Notes: a model not told the origin generated them from the letters alone. A stretch of 64,000 nt of DNA from Chamaecyparis obtusa (GCA_027943335.1 BSBK01006431.1:2501-66500); one strand, 5' to 3'; numbered from the stretch's first letter, positions 36,591-50,074 are shown. Made by a program: numbers and translations.

Positions 36591-38107
36591 CTTTTTTATC
36601 ATGACAATGATAGTGAATGGATTTAACCTATTACTAGGTCCTTGTAGGCTAATACTAGTGATTAGAGGACCCTGTTGAGGGTTATGGCTCCGTTTGGTGG
36701 GATTTATTATTTATAGTAAGTTAATGGATGGTTCCGATGAGCTCAGATGAGTTAGAGGAGTTGAATGATGCTCTCAGTTTGTATTTTTGGCTTTCGGTTT
36801 GGGCTCCAATAATCTTGGAGGGAGCATCTATTTTTAGTAAGTCACCCTAGCAGGTTGATTCATCGTCTTTCTTCATCAGGATCACGCTTGTGCTGTGAGA
36901 TTTTGATTCTAATGCTTCTTTAGTCATTTTCGCAAGACAAGTGAATTATGATTATTATTTAATCAAATATGCTAAGGTTGCTATTTTTGCTGGTATTGTA
37001 TATTGGTCAGCTTAGTGTTATTGCTCGTTGGAATTAGGTTGAAAAGTTTTAAATCTTGGGCACAAGAAATGACCTTGTGTGTTAGAATATCATGAAATTG
37101 ATGAAAATGTCATTTTTGGAGCCAAAGGGAGTTAATAAATTATATTATTCAAATATGTGCCCAAGTATAAAGCAAAGGGCATTTAAGTGAAAAGTGTGTG
37201 AGATAAACTATTTTCCTGAGATAAACTATTTTCCTTTGGTGTCTTGAACAAGATATCTTTTATTATTAAAGCAAATGCTTTGTGCAAAAGCAATTCATTC
37301 TATGCTTTTGATTTAATGAAATTGTGGAAGGTTTTGAGACAAGGGTTTCGGAAGGAAGAGCTTGAGAAATTGCGAATTTCTATAGCTGTTTTGCACTTTG
37401 AATTGGTGAAAGAATCCAGTGAATTGTGCTTGGAAGGTGGTTCATTCCAGAGCCATCATTGTGCTAAAATTGTGGTTTGATTTTGAATATAGAAGATGTT
37501 GCAGCAACAATCAGAGGTTGCATTCACTCCCATTGGCTGCCGTAAAAACCATTAAAGGCTTGGCTTCATATTGTATTAGCTGCGATCCATTTCCGAGGGC
37601 CCGCGTTGGTACATTCAAGGCAGGGTTAGTCGTTTTCCGGGGTTGGAATATCATTGGGAGAACCCGTGTATGATTGGTAAAGGTTCATTTTACATTTGAG
37701 GGTGTCAGGGATAATACAAGCTTCAACGTTAAAGATTCTTTATTTTCCAAGAAGCTGCAGTATCTACAAGAGGATTACAACAGTTATAAATTTCAATCAT
37801 TCTAGGTTTCAATAATTGTTGATTAATTTTATTTCTCAAATTCCAATAGCTGCTGTTGTATGCAATCTGATTTCATATTACATAAATTGGAATACTTATG
37901 TTTGGATTTGAGAAAAAAATAGTTTATTTCATGCATTGTTATATGTGTTGTAATTGCAAAACCATTCAAATACAAACAAAGCAAACATGCTTACATTTAG
38001 AAATCAGAACTTGTACACTTTATGTAAAGTGTTTGATAAAATGTCAAACATTCAAAATTGACAACCAAAATCAAAATTGAGGCAATATCCTAGTTGGGGA
38101 TATTACA
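36591..38107 (+). repeat. Element A, right (3') LTR
   Basis: Direct repeat of 22582-24114, preceded by ATTGCTTGAGGACAAACAAT and a purine-rich tract, the usual 3' arrangement in many plant LTR elements. It ends GGGGATATTACA. Confidence 0.88.
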
Positions 38108-38620
38108 TTGTATCGACTCCTTATCCAGACTGACCACCACATTGACAGCGAGGACCGGATGTGCCAGCTATGAAGTATTGTGGTTTTTATGGATCAAGAG
38201 GAACAAGGAGATTTTTCAAGGCAGGAAAAGGAACCTTACTGAGTTTAATTGTAAACTCACATTCTTACACATAATGCTGCAGGTCTCTCGTGTTCTGGAG
38301 ATACCAAAGAATAGATTCATGATATTGGTACATGAAGGGGCACTGTTGATCTACAAAGCGGACATTAAATCTGCCCACTTCTTTAATGCTTACAAAGACA
38401 TGTTGGAGCAAGATGAACTAAATGCTCTCAACCAGTTCACACAGGAGAAAGGCATTTCTAAAGAGGACATACAGAAAGAGAAGGAGAACCCAAAGCTCTA
38501 GGATGCCCCAGTTTGGGATGCAGTAGCAGTGCCAGAGATTGACCCCCCCTCGTGGAGACTTGAAACAGATAGGACTGAGGGTAGTAACAATATAGTAGGG
38601 CAATGGGATGTTTAAATAAT
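38108..38620 (+). pseudogene. Coding-like tail, possibly the continuation of the LINE
   Basis: Directly after element A the + strand reads DSLSRLTTTLTARTG, then VLWFLWIKRNKEIFQGRKRN. This type of W-x-L-W-x-x-R-N-x-x-I-F block is common in the C-terminal part of plant LINE ORF2. The frame 38094-38501 then continues with an acidic/lysine-rich segment (TQEKGISKEDIQKEKENPKL). Because the same insertion site splits LINE coding sequence at 22581, this is likely the other half. The link rests on position and weak motifs. Confidence 0.45.
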
Positions 38621-40156
38621 TATGTTATATACTTGTTATCTGTGAAACTCTCTCGATCTCTCAGCTTTTTGTATTGGATGGTTTACGGCTCAGACTGATA
38701 CAGCTACTTTGATTGTTTTGTTGTTATGCTGAAAATGTAAAGGTATATGATCACTGCCCAATGAGGGGCTGATATCAATCATGATAGACAAAATGATATT
38801 TACTTCTTGGTAAACTATTTCTAATACAAAAATAAACCTGAAACTGAACAGGAGTAATGCTGTACCATTCTTTATACTACATTTGTGTAATATTATGATA
38901 CCTATTAATGCCAATAGTACCAATAATAATTATTGAGATCTCATTACAGACCACTGTTTAATAGCATTATTAGCAAACTTTTATTGAAATACCCCACTCA
39001 CATGAATATAAGGACAAGAGATAGAACAAAGCTAGCAATAATCCTTAATAAGGTTGTGGCTGAGGTAGTACATATCATAGGGCCAATAAACCTTTGACTC
39101 TTTATCTTACATATATGTTGTCAACAATTCTTTTCTGTGGCTGAGGTAGTACATATCATAGGGCCAATAAACCTTTCACTTTTTATCTTACATATATGTT
39201 GTCAACAATTCTTTTCAAGTTAGACAAATATCATCCATTGAGGTCCAAGTTGACAAACCTGCAACACTGACCTCTGCTTTCTCTAAGATCCTAGCAGAGA
39301 CATCCATATTTGTAAACTATGATGGAAGAAGTATGCGGAACAAATAAGTATGATGCTCAACTAACAGTACTATTAATTAGAATATCTGCAAAAACTCTGC
39401 CCCTATGGTTGCCTCAGTCAGCTCACCTAATATGCCTTTTATGAAACTAAGCACCACCTTGTATATACAATGGAAGATGGATCACATTGGATCATAAAAA
39501 CTCCTTCCGCTAATTAAGGGTTCCTCGGGTGTGAAGTGGCATTGATGTACCGTGACATAAAGGGGACACCATTATTGCAGAACTGAGAATATTGCCAAAA
39601 AAGAGCACTGGAACCACCTTTGACAACTACAACCAAACACAAAGCTGAAGAACAACAATTGGGAACAATGCCCCAAGTTAAAAACTCCATATCATAAATT
39701 AAGTCCCCTCACACTTGGTAACTAAAACATGCCAACTCATCCGGTAGTCTCGATCATGAAGTAGACACTACCACGGACATGATTTAAGTCGCTTCCCCCT
39801 TACACCAGTAAATGCTATAGGGTTAAATACACAAAAAGTTCAAACCTTCTAGGAGAAAAATCCACTGTGGACCAAGTAGAGGAGAATACAAATGGCCTAT
39901 GGAGGATGAAAATATAGTGATTTCTCCAACCTTGAACAAGAAGCAACCCATGTGTAATAAAGATATAAAAAAGGGCCTTGAACCATATGCAAAAATTTGT
40001 CAACAAATCTGTTGTAAAATTGTGACACCAAGTATTTCTATAATATAATAATTTACTTCAATTTATTAGAGCCAACTTTGTAACCTTACCAAACCATGGC
40101 AATGAATACAACACTATGCCACGAAGTTACATTCTTGTACCAAATAGGGTAAACTC
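38621..40156. other. Intron filler with an 81-bp tandem duplication
   Basis: No gene is visible. 39055-39135 and 39136-39216 are near-identical direct copies starting TGTGGCTGAGGTAGTACATA, differing at a few bases, which points to a fairly recent duplication. Confidence 0.75.
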
Positions 40157-41077
40157 CAAGGTTACCAGGAGATGGGGGTACTCGGAGACTTTGAAGACTA
40201 GTACCGGTATTGGTACAACTATTTTTGAAAAATTGTAGACAGGTAGATGCCATAATTAAAAATAAGAAAATAATATCTCAAATATATATTATTTTAATTG
40301 ATGTTAATATATGAATATTAAAATATACTAAAAATAATATTAAAAATATAATATAATAAATTATATATATTAAAAATTTCAATATACGAGGTATTGTTTG
40401 CAAATACTAATATTAAGAACATAGCAAATGTTTTAATAGATGACTATTGTTTGCATTAATATTTCATATAACATTTGTCTGTCGGGAATAAGTTGGCTGA
40501 TCCCTTGAGTTTGTGCTTAATGCTATATTACAAAGGAGCTCGATATATCATAGGTCGTGGCATTTCATTTGGGCTCTTAAGATCAATGCATAATTTTCTG
40601 GAGGTGTTTATTTTATTATCCCGTGAATCTTTAATTTGGGCTTGTGGGCTATATGAATACCATCTCTGATATATGCAATTTCTGAAGGATGCCTAACCAT
40701 ATGGAGTGCTGATAATTATTTTTCATTGAGGTGTGGCTTTAATCTTAATTGCCTAGATAGATGTCATAGAGAGCTTAACAAGAAGGAGAAGAATATTATC
40801 CTTTCTCAGAAATTCATACGGAAATCTACAGTTTGGGTTGCAATATTCAGCAGTCATGGATATTCCTCCTCAGTTCTTTTTGCTGTCTATGTTTTTAACA
40901 TTGTCTTGTTGAACTTTTATGCTTTACACATGTTTGACCTAGTTTTAGGGCGGGTTAGTTAAAAAAATATGTAGGAGACGTGGATTTGTCGGGAGACGCC
41001 GCGAATTGAGAACTTGAGTACCCCAACAGTCTCCGGAAACGTTTTAAAGACTGGAGACGCATCTCTTGTTAACCTAG
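40157..41077. mobile_element. Short non-autonomous hAT-like element
   Basis: 921 bp with imperfect terminal inverted repeats: CAAGGTTACCAGGAGATG on the left and, reversed, CTAGGTTAACAAGAGATG on the right. The flanking 8-mers GTAAACTC and GTTAATTC match at 6 of 8 positions, the 8-bp duplication length of hAT. Both ends carry GGAGAC/GTCTCC words and GGGGTACTC / GAGTACCCC inside the repeats. Internal sequence is AT-rich, with only small frames (40475-40669, 40726-40962) that match nothing I know. Confidence 0.6.
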
Positions 41078-43399
41078 GTTAATTCTCTTCATCACATCTC
41101 CATACCCAGATCTCTTCTTTGGGGAACCATTTCTTTAGCCTAGCATATTTTTCCCATTAAGGGAATTAGGGGCTTTGTATTTCTTGCATCAATAATAGAA
41201 AATTTTCATCTTCAAGAACTTGGATGAGATCTTTGACCTCTTTTTTAAATCACAACCACTAACTAATCTTATACTTACAATTTACAACATGATCCATATA
41301 CAATAGTTGCTAGGAGATTGGTATAACTGTAGGTGTACTTGTATGGAAGATGGGTACACGTACTTTTTTTTCTTACAATTAACAACCAGCACAAGTCATA
41401 AGACATACTTGCAAGTATAAAGTCCCTACCTAATTTATTTCAGTAAACTTGGAAAATTTTCTGATTTTCTGCTCCTAAACAATTCGCCAAACCAATGGCA
41501 AAACATTGAACCAATGGATTCTTTTGACTTTAGTGCTTACGAACTGGTGCAACTATCTTTATTATCATGGACATTTTCACTAATATTGTAGGATTTGAAC
41601 AATTCATGGGCATTTTAGCAAATAGTTGTCATGCATCAACCTTTCATTGTCAATTTCACAAACAATTGGCTAACACAACTCTTGGTAGTATTTAATCTTA
41701 ATAATATAATATACAAAAGTAATGCTAATTGATATGTTTATACATAAAAAATGATGCAATAAATACCTGATATTTTAAACATCTTTTATTACAAAAACAT
41801 ACATTTGTCAATGCTAATATTCACATTAAAAAATCACTGCACTCACAAGTGGTGCCTTGCAAAGTTGAATATACAATTGGAAAGATGTTGATTCTTCCTC
41901 TAAACAATAGCATGTACTGCATCAGGTACAGTAGCCACTTTCAAAAATATAAATAATCTTTAATATTTTCCGTCAAAAATCAAATTAACTAGATCTGTAT
42001 CAATGAAGCACAATGCTAAATCCTAGATGAATTCACTTCATCAACTATAGGTGGGTTTTCGTCCACAAAAACTGATTCTGAAAAGGGTTTTCATCTTTTA
42101 GTTGAAGAATGCACCAAGTTCAATCTCTTGCATAAACTAGGTTTTGATTAATTGCATAAAATGAATGTTTTCTCCTCATATCCCTCCTATGTACACTTTT
42201 TTGAAATAATAAAATATTTCCTAACTTATTATTCTTCTCCAAAAGAGACTTTTTAATTTAATTTTGCAATTCAGGCCCAAAACATAAGTCAATTTTTAAT
42301 TAAATTATCCAGCGTAATAAAATGGTTGATTAATTATAAATCGTTCGAGAAAATGATTTTATTTTAGACAAATTTAATTAATTAATTAATTTCTCCCTTA
42401 TCATATATCCCAATTAGCCTTTAAGAATTAAAATAGGTTAAGAGTCTTTGCCAATCTCTTGTGCCTATGTTGTCTGATAAAACAAAGATAAATACAATTA
42501 CAATTCTGGCCTCATACTATAGAAGATTATGTTGGACCATAGTAGAATCAGGGTCACCGAACTCCAGTTAGGCAAGCCTATATGTTACATTCAGCCATAC
42601 CAAAGTTGTAAATCTTCAGGTTGACTTCTATACCCAAGTGTATATCACTTTTTTTGGTCAAACAAGACAAACTGAAGTGTTTCCTTAATATAGGTCTAGT
42701 CCTTAATATTCATTGCTAGTTTGCACAAGAAGCAAATTGATCACCAAGGAGAAATTCAAGCTCCAATAATATTTTATTCATTTGTTTGCTAGTGCTACAA
42801 CTTGGACCTGTTCTCCATAATTGCGAATCAGAGATGATATGATTGCCTAGCATGTATTGATAATTGTTAAATTGGCATATATGGATGACAACGACCAAAA
42901 ATATGAAGTCCTTGATTATTGCTATGCAACCATGTCCCCTCACATGCTCATTTGCGACTCCTATAACTAATCCCCACACATTCTATATCCTTCAGCGCAA
43001 TTGTTCGATGCATTTTCCACAATTTACCTTTTCCAAAATTCCAAGTACACATAACCATAACCCGTGTTGGTTAGAATTGAAGTGATTAATATGGGATTAA
43101 AGTTGCATCCAAAAAACTATAATACAAAAATACTTTACACCACTTCAATTTTTAACAACTAGCTAGATAGAGGACTGATGAATAATAGCGGCACCTTTTT
43201 CCCCATGTCAAGTTCATATAAATCCCACGATTTGACTAAAGTTCTTGACAGATATGGAGGCCGAGTGCATTCACATATATTGAGTTATTCTAATCCTTAA
43301 TAAATCACCAACCTAGAAGATTCAAACTTTTGTTACCTCCATATGATTGCCCAACTCAAAATAAGTCCATTAATATTAAATTCGTTGTAGCACATTTGT
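41078..43399. other. Intron filler, no gene seen
   Basis: AT-rich sequence; short frames such as 42716-42979 are not convincing. No repeat unit, LTR end or transposon terminus was identified. Confidence 0.5.
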
Positions 43400-43670
43400 T
43401 TGATTTACTTGTTATCGTTGCTATGTTTTTGTAGCACAAGGTTGAGGGAGTGCATAGTGCAAGGTGTCCAAAAGATGTATGAATAATGTTTCTCAACCAA
43501 TAAACCAACTACTCTATAGTGTTTTGTGTTATTTGTTATGGCTTGAACAGTATTTTTAGGCCTCACTTTGTCAACAGTTTTCTCGAAGATGTCCATAATA
43601 GATGGATCATTCTTTACGTCTCTCTCACAATCAATTGTTTTAATAGCATTGCTCTCTAGGGGTCAGCTGA
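43400..43670 (-). pseudogene. hAT transposase fragment (second copy)
   Basis: The minus strand reads IKTIDCERDVKND, then MDIFEKTVDKVRPKNTVQAI and YIFWTPCTMHSLNLVLQKH. This is the catalytic-core pattern of plant hAT transposases (VQ.ITDN ... FWTPC..H..NL). Only about 90 codons are recognisable. It belongs to a different hAT lineage from the one in intron 1 (FWTPCTMHS versus WTPCCVHA). Confidence 0.65.
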
Positions 43671-44159
43671 TCTTTTTTTATAGGAAAATCCTAATTCGTG
43701 AAAAAGTCATTGACCCAAATTTTTCAACAATATTTTTGCGTTTGAATCATGCTACTATCATGTTAAAATCCCTAATAAAGGCAAACAATGTGAAACAATT
43801 GTTGCAAAAACCCACAAAACCCTAGAAAAACTCACGAAATTACCAAATCACTCAAAAATAGAGCCAATTTCGAAACAGAATCAAAGTCAAAGTGGAATTG
43901 GTGTGGAAACAGTTTGTGATTTTGTCGCTTGGTTTTCCTCCCGATCTTTGGAAAGCACTAAATAGAGGAGTGGGAGGAGCAATGGTGGTCATCAACCAAA
44001 TTTGAAAGGACCTCAATCATCCTATATTGTGGGGGGCATGTGAGATAATGTTGAAGGAACTGATGTATCTTCTCTAAATTGTGGCTTCGATATGACCCGA
44101 GCTCTCTACATGCCCCGCCCCATGGATTTTGATGTGAACAAGTATATAATTAATATTAT

Positions 44160-45945
44160 ACAGTAATATTGGCTTGTGAATGGGCTTGGTTGGGTTAAGC
44201 CAATAACTATGGTGTTAGATCCAACTATGTGGACTAATCTAGAGGGTGGATGGTGGAAAGTTAACTTGGATGGGGCTTCAAAGGGAAATCCAGGCCATCA
44301 GGTGCAGGATTTATTATTCAGGATTGACATGAAACACTATAGCCTTAGGTGGTGAGAGACTAGAAGATGGAACCAACAATGTGGTAGAAGCAAAGGCAAC
44401 ACTGGTGGCAGTCAAGGTGGCAAGAAGTTTAGGGGCTTCAAAACTACTTCTTGAAGGGGATTCACAAATTATTATTAATGCAATTATCAAAGGTGCATGG
44501 AATACTTGGCATTTGCAGAATTACGTAGATCTTATTGGTGCTGAATTAGCCTTTATGAATGACTCTAGAATTTCACATGTGAAAATAGGTGGGAATAAGT
44601 AGGCAGGCACCCTATCGAATTGGACCCTATCATTTGCTACTAAAGGGGAAATTCGAATTGAAGGCTTTAGAAATTTGAACCTATAAAATAGTGAAGTAAT
44701 TGTTAAATTAGAAAAAAGAAAAGAAATTTACAAAAGGTGGCAGGTTGGACGGTGTCACTGTATGGTGCAGAGAATTAAATTTGGCGGGCTGGCAGTCGAA
44801 ATGACAGCAAGAGCAACGGGAGGACATGGCATTTATTGCGGGGAATGTCCCAAAAATTTGATAAATCTCCCCAATGTTTCTCACAATTTTTATTGCTGCT
44901 AAAAAGGTTTGGTTTAGAGGCTGAAGATAGAAACATCATTTACCTTTATTGTAGCGAAACAACAAAAATCCATTTTTTGGGCCGGTATTGAAGAGGAGAT
45001 CAAAGGGAATGTTTTTGTTTAAAGATCCCTGGCTGGTTGATAATGTGTCATTGATTTTAGGAGACATGTTTAGTCAAGTATAAAATCGGCATAGGACGAA
45101 CACAGGTGTGTACTTTGTGATCATGGCATGGGGTTTACAATTGGGTGAGCCAGTGGAGAATGCTCGAATGATAATTCAAGCCATGGTGCCTATAGAATTC
45201 CTTGGAGACTTGGACTCCATTCTTGCAGGAGCAGTGCCTGGACTGGGAATGAATTTTAGTGATGTCCTGATGAATGTCGAGATGGTAGACACCAAATTTA
45301 CCCTTTTTGTCTGGAGGTTCGAGGAGAAGCGAAGAGACCGCTTTAAAGAGGCTCACTGGGGGTGGACGACTTTGAAATTGGTGTTAATGATGACTTTGAA
45401 ATTGGTGTTAATGATAAGGCAATTGGATGAAGAGATAGAAGAATTGAAGCGCAATGCTGGGATGGTTGAGGTGGAGGTTCCCTGGAGGAGACGTTTGCCG
45501 AGAAATGGACGAATGGGAGGTGAGGCTAGAGGCAAGGGATGCAAGGCAGTTGATGAAGTAGATGGACACGATGCAAATCATGAGACAACAAGCCAGAACC
45601 TGGGTGCTCTTCAGCCTTTTTGATGTCGTTTTTTGTTCAAAGTTTTTATTGTTATTATACTATTTAAACTGTAATGAAGGTGGTTTTGGTGGGTGATGGG
45701 CGTAAATCCTACAATTTTGTTGTTGATAGCTTGTTCCAATCTCTATAATTATTGAGGAACTGATGATGTAGGGTCAAGGTTACAGTCTGCAAATTTGGTT
45801 GTAAAATGATCTTAGCTGATAGGGGTGTTTTGGTGGATGTTAATGGGTTTTTGGTGGGATGTCAAAGCATAAACTTGTATGTAAAGCTTCTTTTATTTTA
45901 TTAATAAAACTATAAATCTGTTACCGAGAAAAAAAATATTATAGA
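44160..45945 (+). mobile_element. LINE 3' part with RNase H domain and A-rich tail
   Basis: From about 44240 the + strand reads WWKVNLDGASKGNPGHQ, then after a frameshift VVEAKATLVAVKVARSLGAS, KLLLEGDSQIIINAIIKGAW and SRISHVKIGGNK. This is the RNase H-like domain typical of plant L1-type LINEs (first D in NLDGAS, E in VVEAKA, second D in EGDS). A further frame (45108-45623) covers the 3' part and contains a 24-bp in-frame tandem duplication (45368-45415). The copy ends TTACCGAG plus eight A near 45938. The 5' part with RT is missing, as usual for 5'-truncated LINE copies. Confidence 0.75.
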
Positions 45946-48900
45946 CTAATATTAAAATTATAACTATTATACACTATTGTAGATGGCACTTTGACGAGGA
46001 AGGAATGAACCCTTATAGTTTATGATTAATATTATTTAGTTCTTAAATTTAAATTATTATAAATTACTAATATATATTAATAGCTATAAAATAAATTCTA
46101 AATTAAAAATAATTAAGCCGATAGGCTTTGTGTGGGAGCTTTGCTCCCGGAAATGACATTTTTATCCTAGAAAATTGTCAACCCTCTTACCGGATAGTAT
46201 TCCTTTTCCGGCTTTGGAAAGCACTTTAATTTTTTCCCCTTTTTTAGTTGGAAATTAGAAAAAGATTCCCAAATCAGAAATAGCAAGTTCTCTTTATCAG
46301 TTATAAATGATTTGTTAGAGAATTGTCTGTTTGTTTCTAATTTAAAATACTTATAAAATAAAAGCTAAAAAGACAAGAGTCAATGAAAATAAATGTTTTA
46401 TAATATATTTTCTTGAGTAATGACCATTTTTAATTATGTGAGATTGATGTAATTGATGGAATTTTTAAAATATATAATTCAGTTACCTATATAGTTTAAT
46501 AGTTTTTAAGATTTATTATAGATAATTTTAATATATTGACCTAAAAATATGGAATAATAAGTAGATATATGTTTGAAGGCACTTATATTAAATTTGTTTA
46601 GATTTTTATTTTATATTTTAAATATATATTAAAAAAAATATAATGACTTTGAGCAAGGAAATTTCTATTTAATTTTGATCTATTTGTACTTAAAAAATTC
46701 AATAACAAATGTTATTTTGTATTTGCAACATTATAATAAATACATAGGGTTTGATTTTTACTATTTCTTAACTCTTTTTTCACATTTATATGACAGATTG
46801 TTCTCACATTTTGGATGTACTTTTGTGTTTCATTTATCATTTATTTGCTATCAATATTATACAATAAACCACTCACATATTTGACACAGATCTCAACAAA
46901 TATAATTTGCAAGGAAACCTAACTCCTATCGGCTGATCGTTGCATGTACAAAAGCATGCAACTACTAGTGTAAAATTTATAATGTATATTTTTAATTTAT
47001 AATATACAATTACTATATATTCAATTTTCAATATCTATCTATCTATATATATATGATTTTTAATTTATAATTAGTCAATTTAATTTTTATTATTAACTTT
47101 TGTCTCGACTTAAAATACTAGTTGCAAGGTAGGTATTGCCAAAATTAGTGGCTTGGTAATCTTTTATTTCAGCTAAACAAATGTCTTTTGTTGAATTCTA
47201 CTCCATTGAAAGGACTTATCAATTGCCATTGTGGAATATAAAGCATTGCAATTGTGGAATATGATTTGTTAAGATTTCTCATATATTGAAGTACCCCTAC
47301 AAAATTCCTTGCCTCAGTCGCAGTGAAAGTCTTGGATCACTTCAAAATGTCTTCAACTTTTAGTAAATTCATAACAGTAGCTAATCGCAGACCGATAAAT
47401 TTTGTTCTCATTTACTTCATAGACTTAGCTATTATTTGATCTGAGACCTTGACAACTATTTGATGACTGCCCTTTTAAAAAGTCTGATAAATGTTGATCT
47501 CAGTTACTTCATAGACTTAGCTAATATTTTATCTCAAACTTAGACAGCTATTTGGTGGCTGCCCTCTTTAAAAGTTAACTGAATATTTGCCTATTATGCA
47601 TATAAATGACAAAAAACTATTATCTACAATTCATGGGTTAAAGTTTAAACTCTATTTTATTTGTTTTCTATATTTCTATGCTATGGAAATGCCCTTATGT
47701 TAAAAAGAAATAGTGTCTTTTTCTACAAATTTTTATGCTTTTTTGAAAATCTGATTTTTTCCTTATTTTTTCAAAAAATCTTATACTCTTGGTTTTCTGA
47801 TTTTTCCCCAAACGATTTTTGCTGGTATGATTGCTGTGATATCGATCAATGGCTGATTTCTTTTGTCCTTCTCTCCATCAGAAATGATTATCACCCCTAT
47901 CTTTGCCCAGAAATCATTAATGGGCATCAAATGAATCTACTATGAACTTTACTTTCTTTTCCAATGTGGTGCTGTGCAGTTTTTTCAAAACTAGGCTCAT
48001 GAATGCTTTCAGACAACATTGAAAGGCAATCCATTTATATCAATACAACTTGCAATGTGCTGCTTGCTAGTCTCTTAAGCCTCATTGTAAAATGCCATAT
48101 CTATTCATCCTTTTCATCTCTTATGAGTAGAGGTGATGGGCTGTTCTTTGGGTATGACAAAAATTTGGTGGCTCTTTGTAGGTTGATGATTAGATGTTAA
48201 AGGAGGAGGCTCGTTTCCCAAGATTGATTTTTTAACAAAGAATGATTTGATTTACAAGTTGTCACTTGATCTAATTTTTCCTTCTCACTAATATATGATA
48301 TGACTTGTAGTGGATTTGATACATTATTCTTTTATAGGCAAGCTTTGATGTCTTGTGTAGAGTGCCATAGGCATGGGCTCTCACTTGAATATATGAGCTT
48401 GAATACTTGATTCAGACTCAGTACAAATCCACATATAAATGCCACCACTTGAAACATTTGTACCATTTGAACGTATTTTGCCTAAGGAGAAATTTGGGTT
48501 TGTGTTAAAGTGAGGTTGGTCCACAGAGATATAATTTGTTGCCATTGGCATTGCGATGTTAGCAAGTTCAATATACAACACATTCAGAACAAATGAAAAC
48601 ATTAAACTATATCTAGAATCAACTCATTGAATTTTTTTAAGAAAACGCCATAATTTCATGTGAGGCTGAAAACAAAACAAGAATTTCAAGAAAAAAAAAC
48701 AAGAGTCCACTGGTAAAACAAAAATGTAGGAAAATCAACCAAAAAATTAAGAAAAACTATCTCTATTGCAAAAGTACTCTAAGAGCTTGTTAGGAGAGAA
48801 TGGTCTCTTGCACACGTGTAGCAATAGGAAGCCAATTAGTTTGGAAACTTGTTGATCAATTCTCAACTCTATTTGTTGATCAATGAATTTTATGTTTTGC

Positions 48901-49942
48901 ATTCTTAATGAGTTAGACTACTTTGTGTTTCTCTTTCAAATGGCTTTGAATGCACTTTTTAGGATTAAAGTGTCTTTTTATGCATACAAGATAAAATCAA
49001 ATGTGTTAAACAATTTAAAAAGGCCAAAACATTATAGAATCCATCATTTTTAGCTGTATTTTCTATAGGTTCTTTCAAATTTGCTTAGGTTTGGTGTGGG
49101 TTCTCTTCAGTTTGTCTGGGATAGACCCACAAGTTAGAAAGCAGCCATTGGCTGGGACCCTGCCAGCACTGAACCAAGATCAGTATCGAGAATGAATTAT
49201 ACCCTAACCAGCTAGGTAATAGGGATGAATTGGTAACAAAAATGTCTGTGTGTGTGTTTGTGCATATCACTTTATATACATGCATTATATGCCCAAGCGT
49301 GTACATATACATCATAATAATACATGTACTTACATATAAATATGTAGGATAAGAGTGTATTTGAGTATAAACCCACCTGTGAACTGTTTGTGAAAGGTTC
49401 ACACCTCTGATGTTCTGTGCGTTCCTTTAAATTTGTAACATCAATTGCAGGTAAGATGCACGTTTCCAATTTTTAGAATGAATTGAATACAAATCGTAAA
49501 ATTTAACAATAATTGTAGAATGAAGTAATAGAAATATATGGTATTTTTATGTTGATGCCATGAGCGGGAAATGTTTCTGTTTAGAATCAAGATGTAGGTA
49601 ACCATTAATATCTCCTCAAGTTATAAGTGAAATTTTAAGTTCATAAATTCAATAATATCAAAATCTAAATTCAATTTGACTATTCATCCTGTTGTACCAA
49701 TTCCACATATAAGAAAATGGAAGTTTGTTGAAGGTTCATTTAAAAATATATGAAATGCACATGTAATTTTGGTCTGTATTGCTATGTGGCTTAAAGTTTT
49801 TTGGTATTTTCCCCATTTCTGAAGCTTATAAACATATAGTGTATATAGTATACTATAGAATAAACTTGAGGTTTTCTAACTTATGCTAGAAATTTTCATA
49901 ATTGATTCCCATTTACTGTTATTGCCCTTTTCTGTGTTTAAG
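45946..49942. other. Intron filler, very AT-rich, no gene seen
   Basis: Long A/T runs and small frames only. No LTR, inverted-repeat pair or coding segment could be supported. Confidence 0.55.
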
Positions 49943-49978
49943 CAAAAGATCGCAGAAGAGCCTTCTCAATTAGTTGAT
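49943..49978 (+). other. Possible 36-nt in-frame cassette exon
   Basis: Preceded by a pyrimidine-rich stretch and TTTAAG, followed by GTAAGC. It encodes QKIAEEPSQLVD in phase 0, so its inclusion would keep the DCL3-like frame between 19897 and 50075. Dicer relatives have no extra residues at this point, so chance is at least as likely. Confidence 0.2.
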
Positions 49979-50074
49979 GTAAGCTGGTTTTAAAATGTGG
50001 GTGGGGAAGTGAACTGCCTGAGCATTCTGGATTAGTGCTGAATGTTTCTAGTTAACAATATGAATATTTTGTAG

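Larger units (their letters stand above)
22582..38107 (+). mobile_element. Element A: LTR retrotransposon without visible pol, carrying two nested insertions
   Basis: Two direct repeats of about 1.5 kb (22582-24114 and 36591-38107) begin TGTAATGTCCCC / TGCAATGTCCCT and end GGATATTACA. The flanking 5-mers TCGCA (22577-22581) and TTGTA (38108-38112) differ only by two C-to-T changes, so they fit a decayed target duplication. A primer-binding-site-like TTGTATCAGAGC follows the left LTR and a polypurine tract (GGGGAGGGAGGAG) precedes the right one. The interior contains a full Copia element (25956-33686) and a solo LTR (34140-35632). Without them it is about 3.2 kb and encodes only the protein described at 24303-36590, with no protease, integrase or RT. 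By eye the two LTRs agree at roughly nine positions in ten. Confidence 0.85.

Noticed and set aside
45108..45623. 171-codon frame as a separate host gene
   Set aside because: Follows the LINE RNase H in the same direction and precedes its A-rich tail; best read as LINE 3' sequence.
46116..46934. 10-bp inverted repeat AGCCGATAGG / CCTATCGGCT about 0.8 kb apart
   Set aside because: No target duplication at either side and the match does not extend beyond 10 bp; probably chance.
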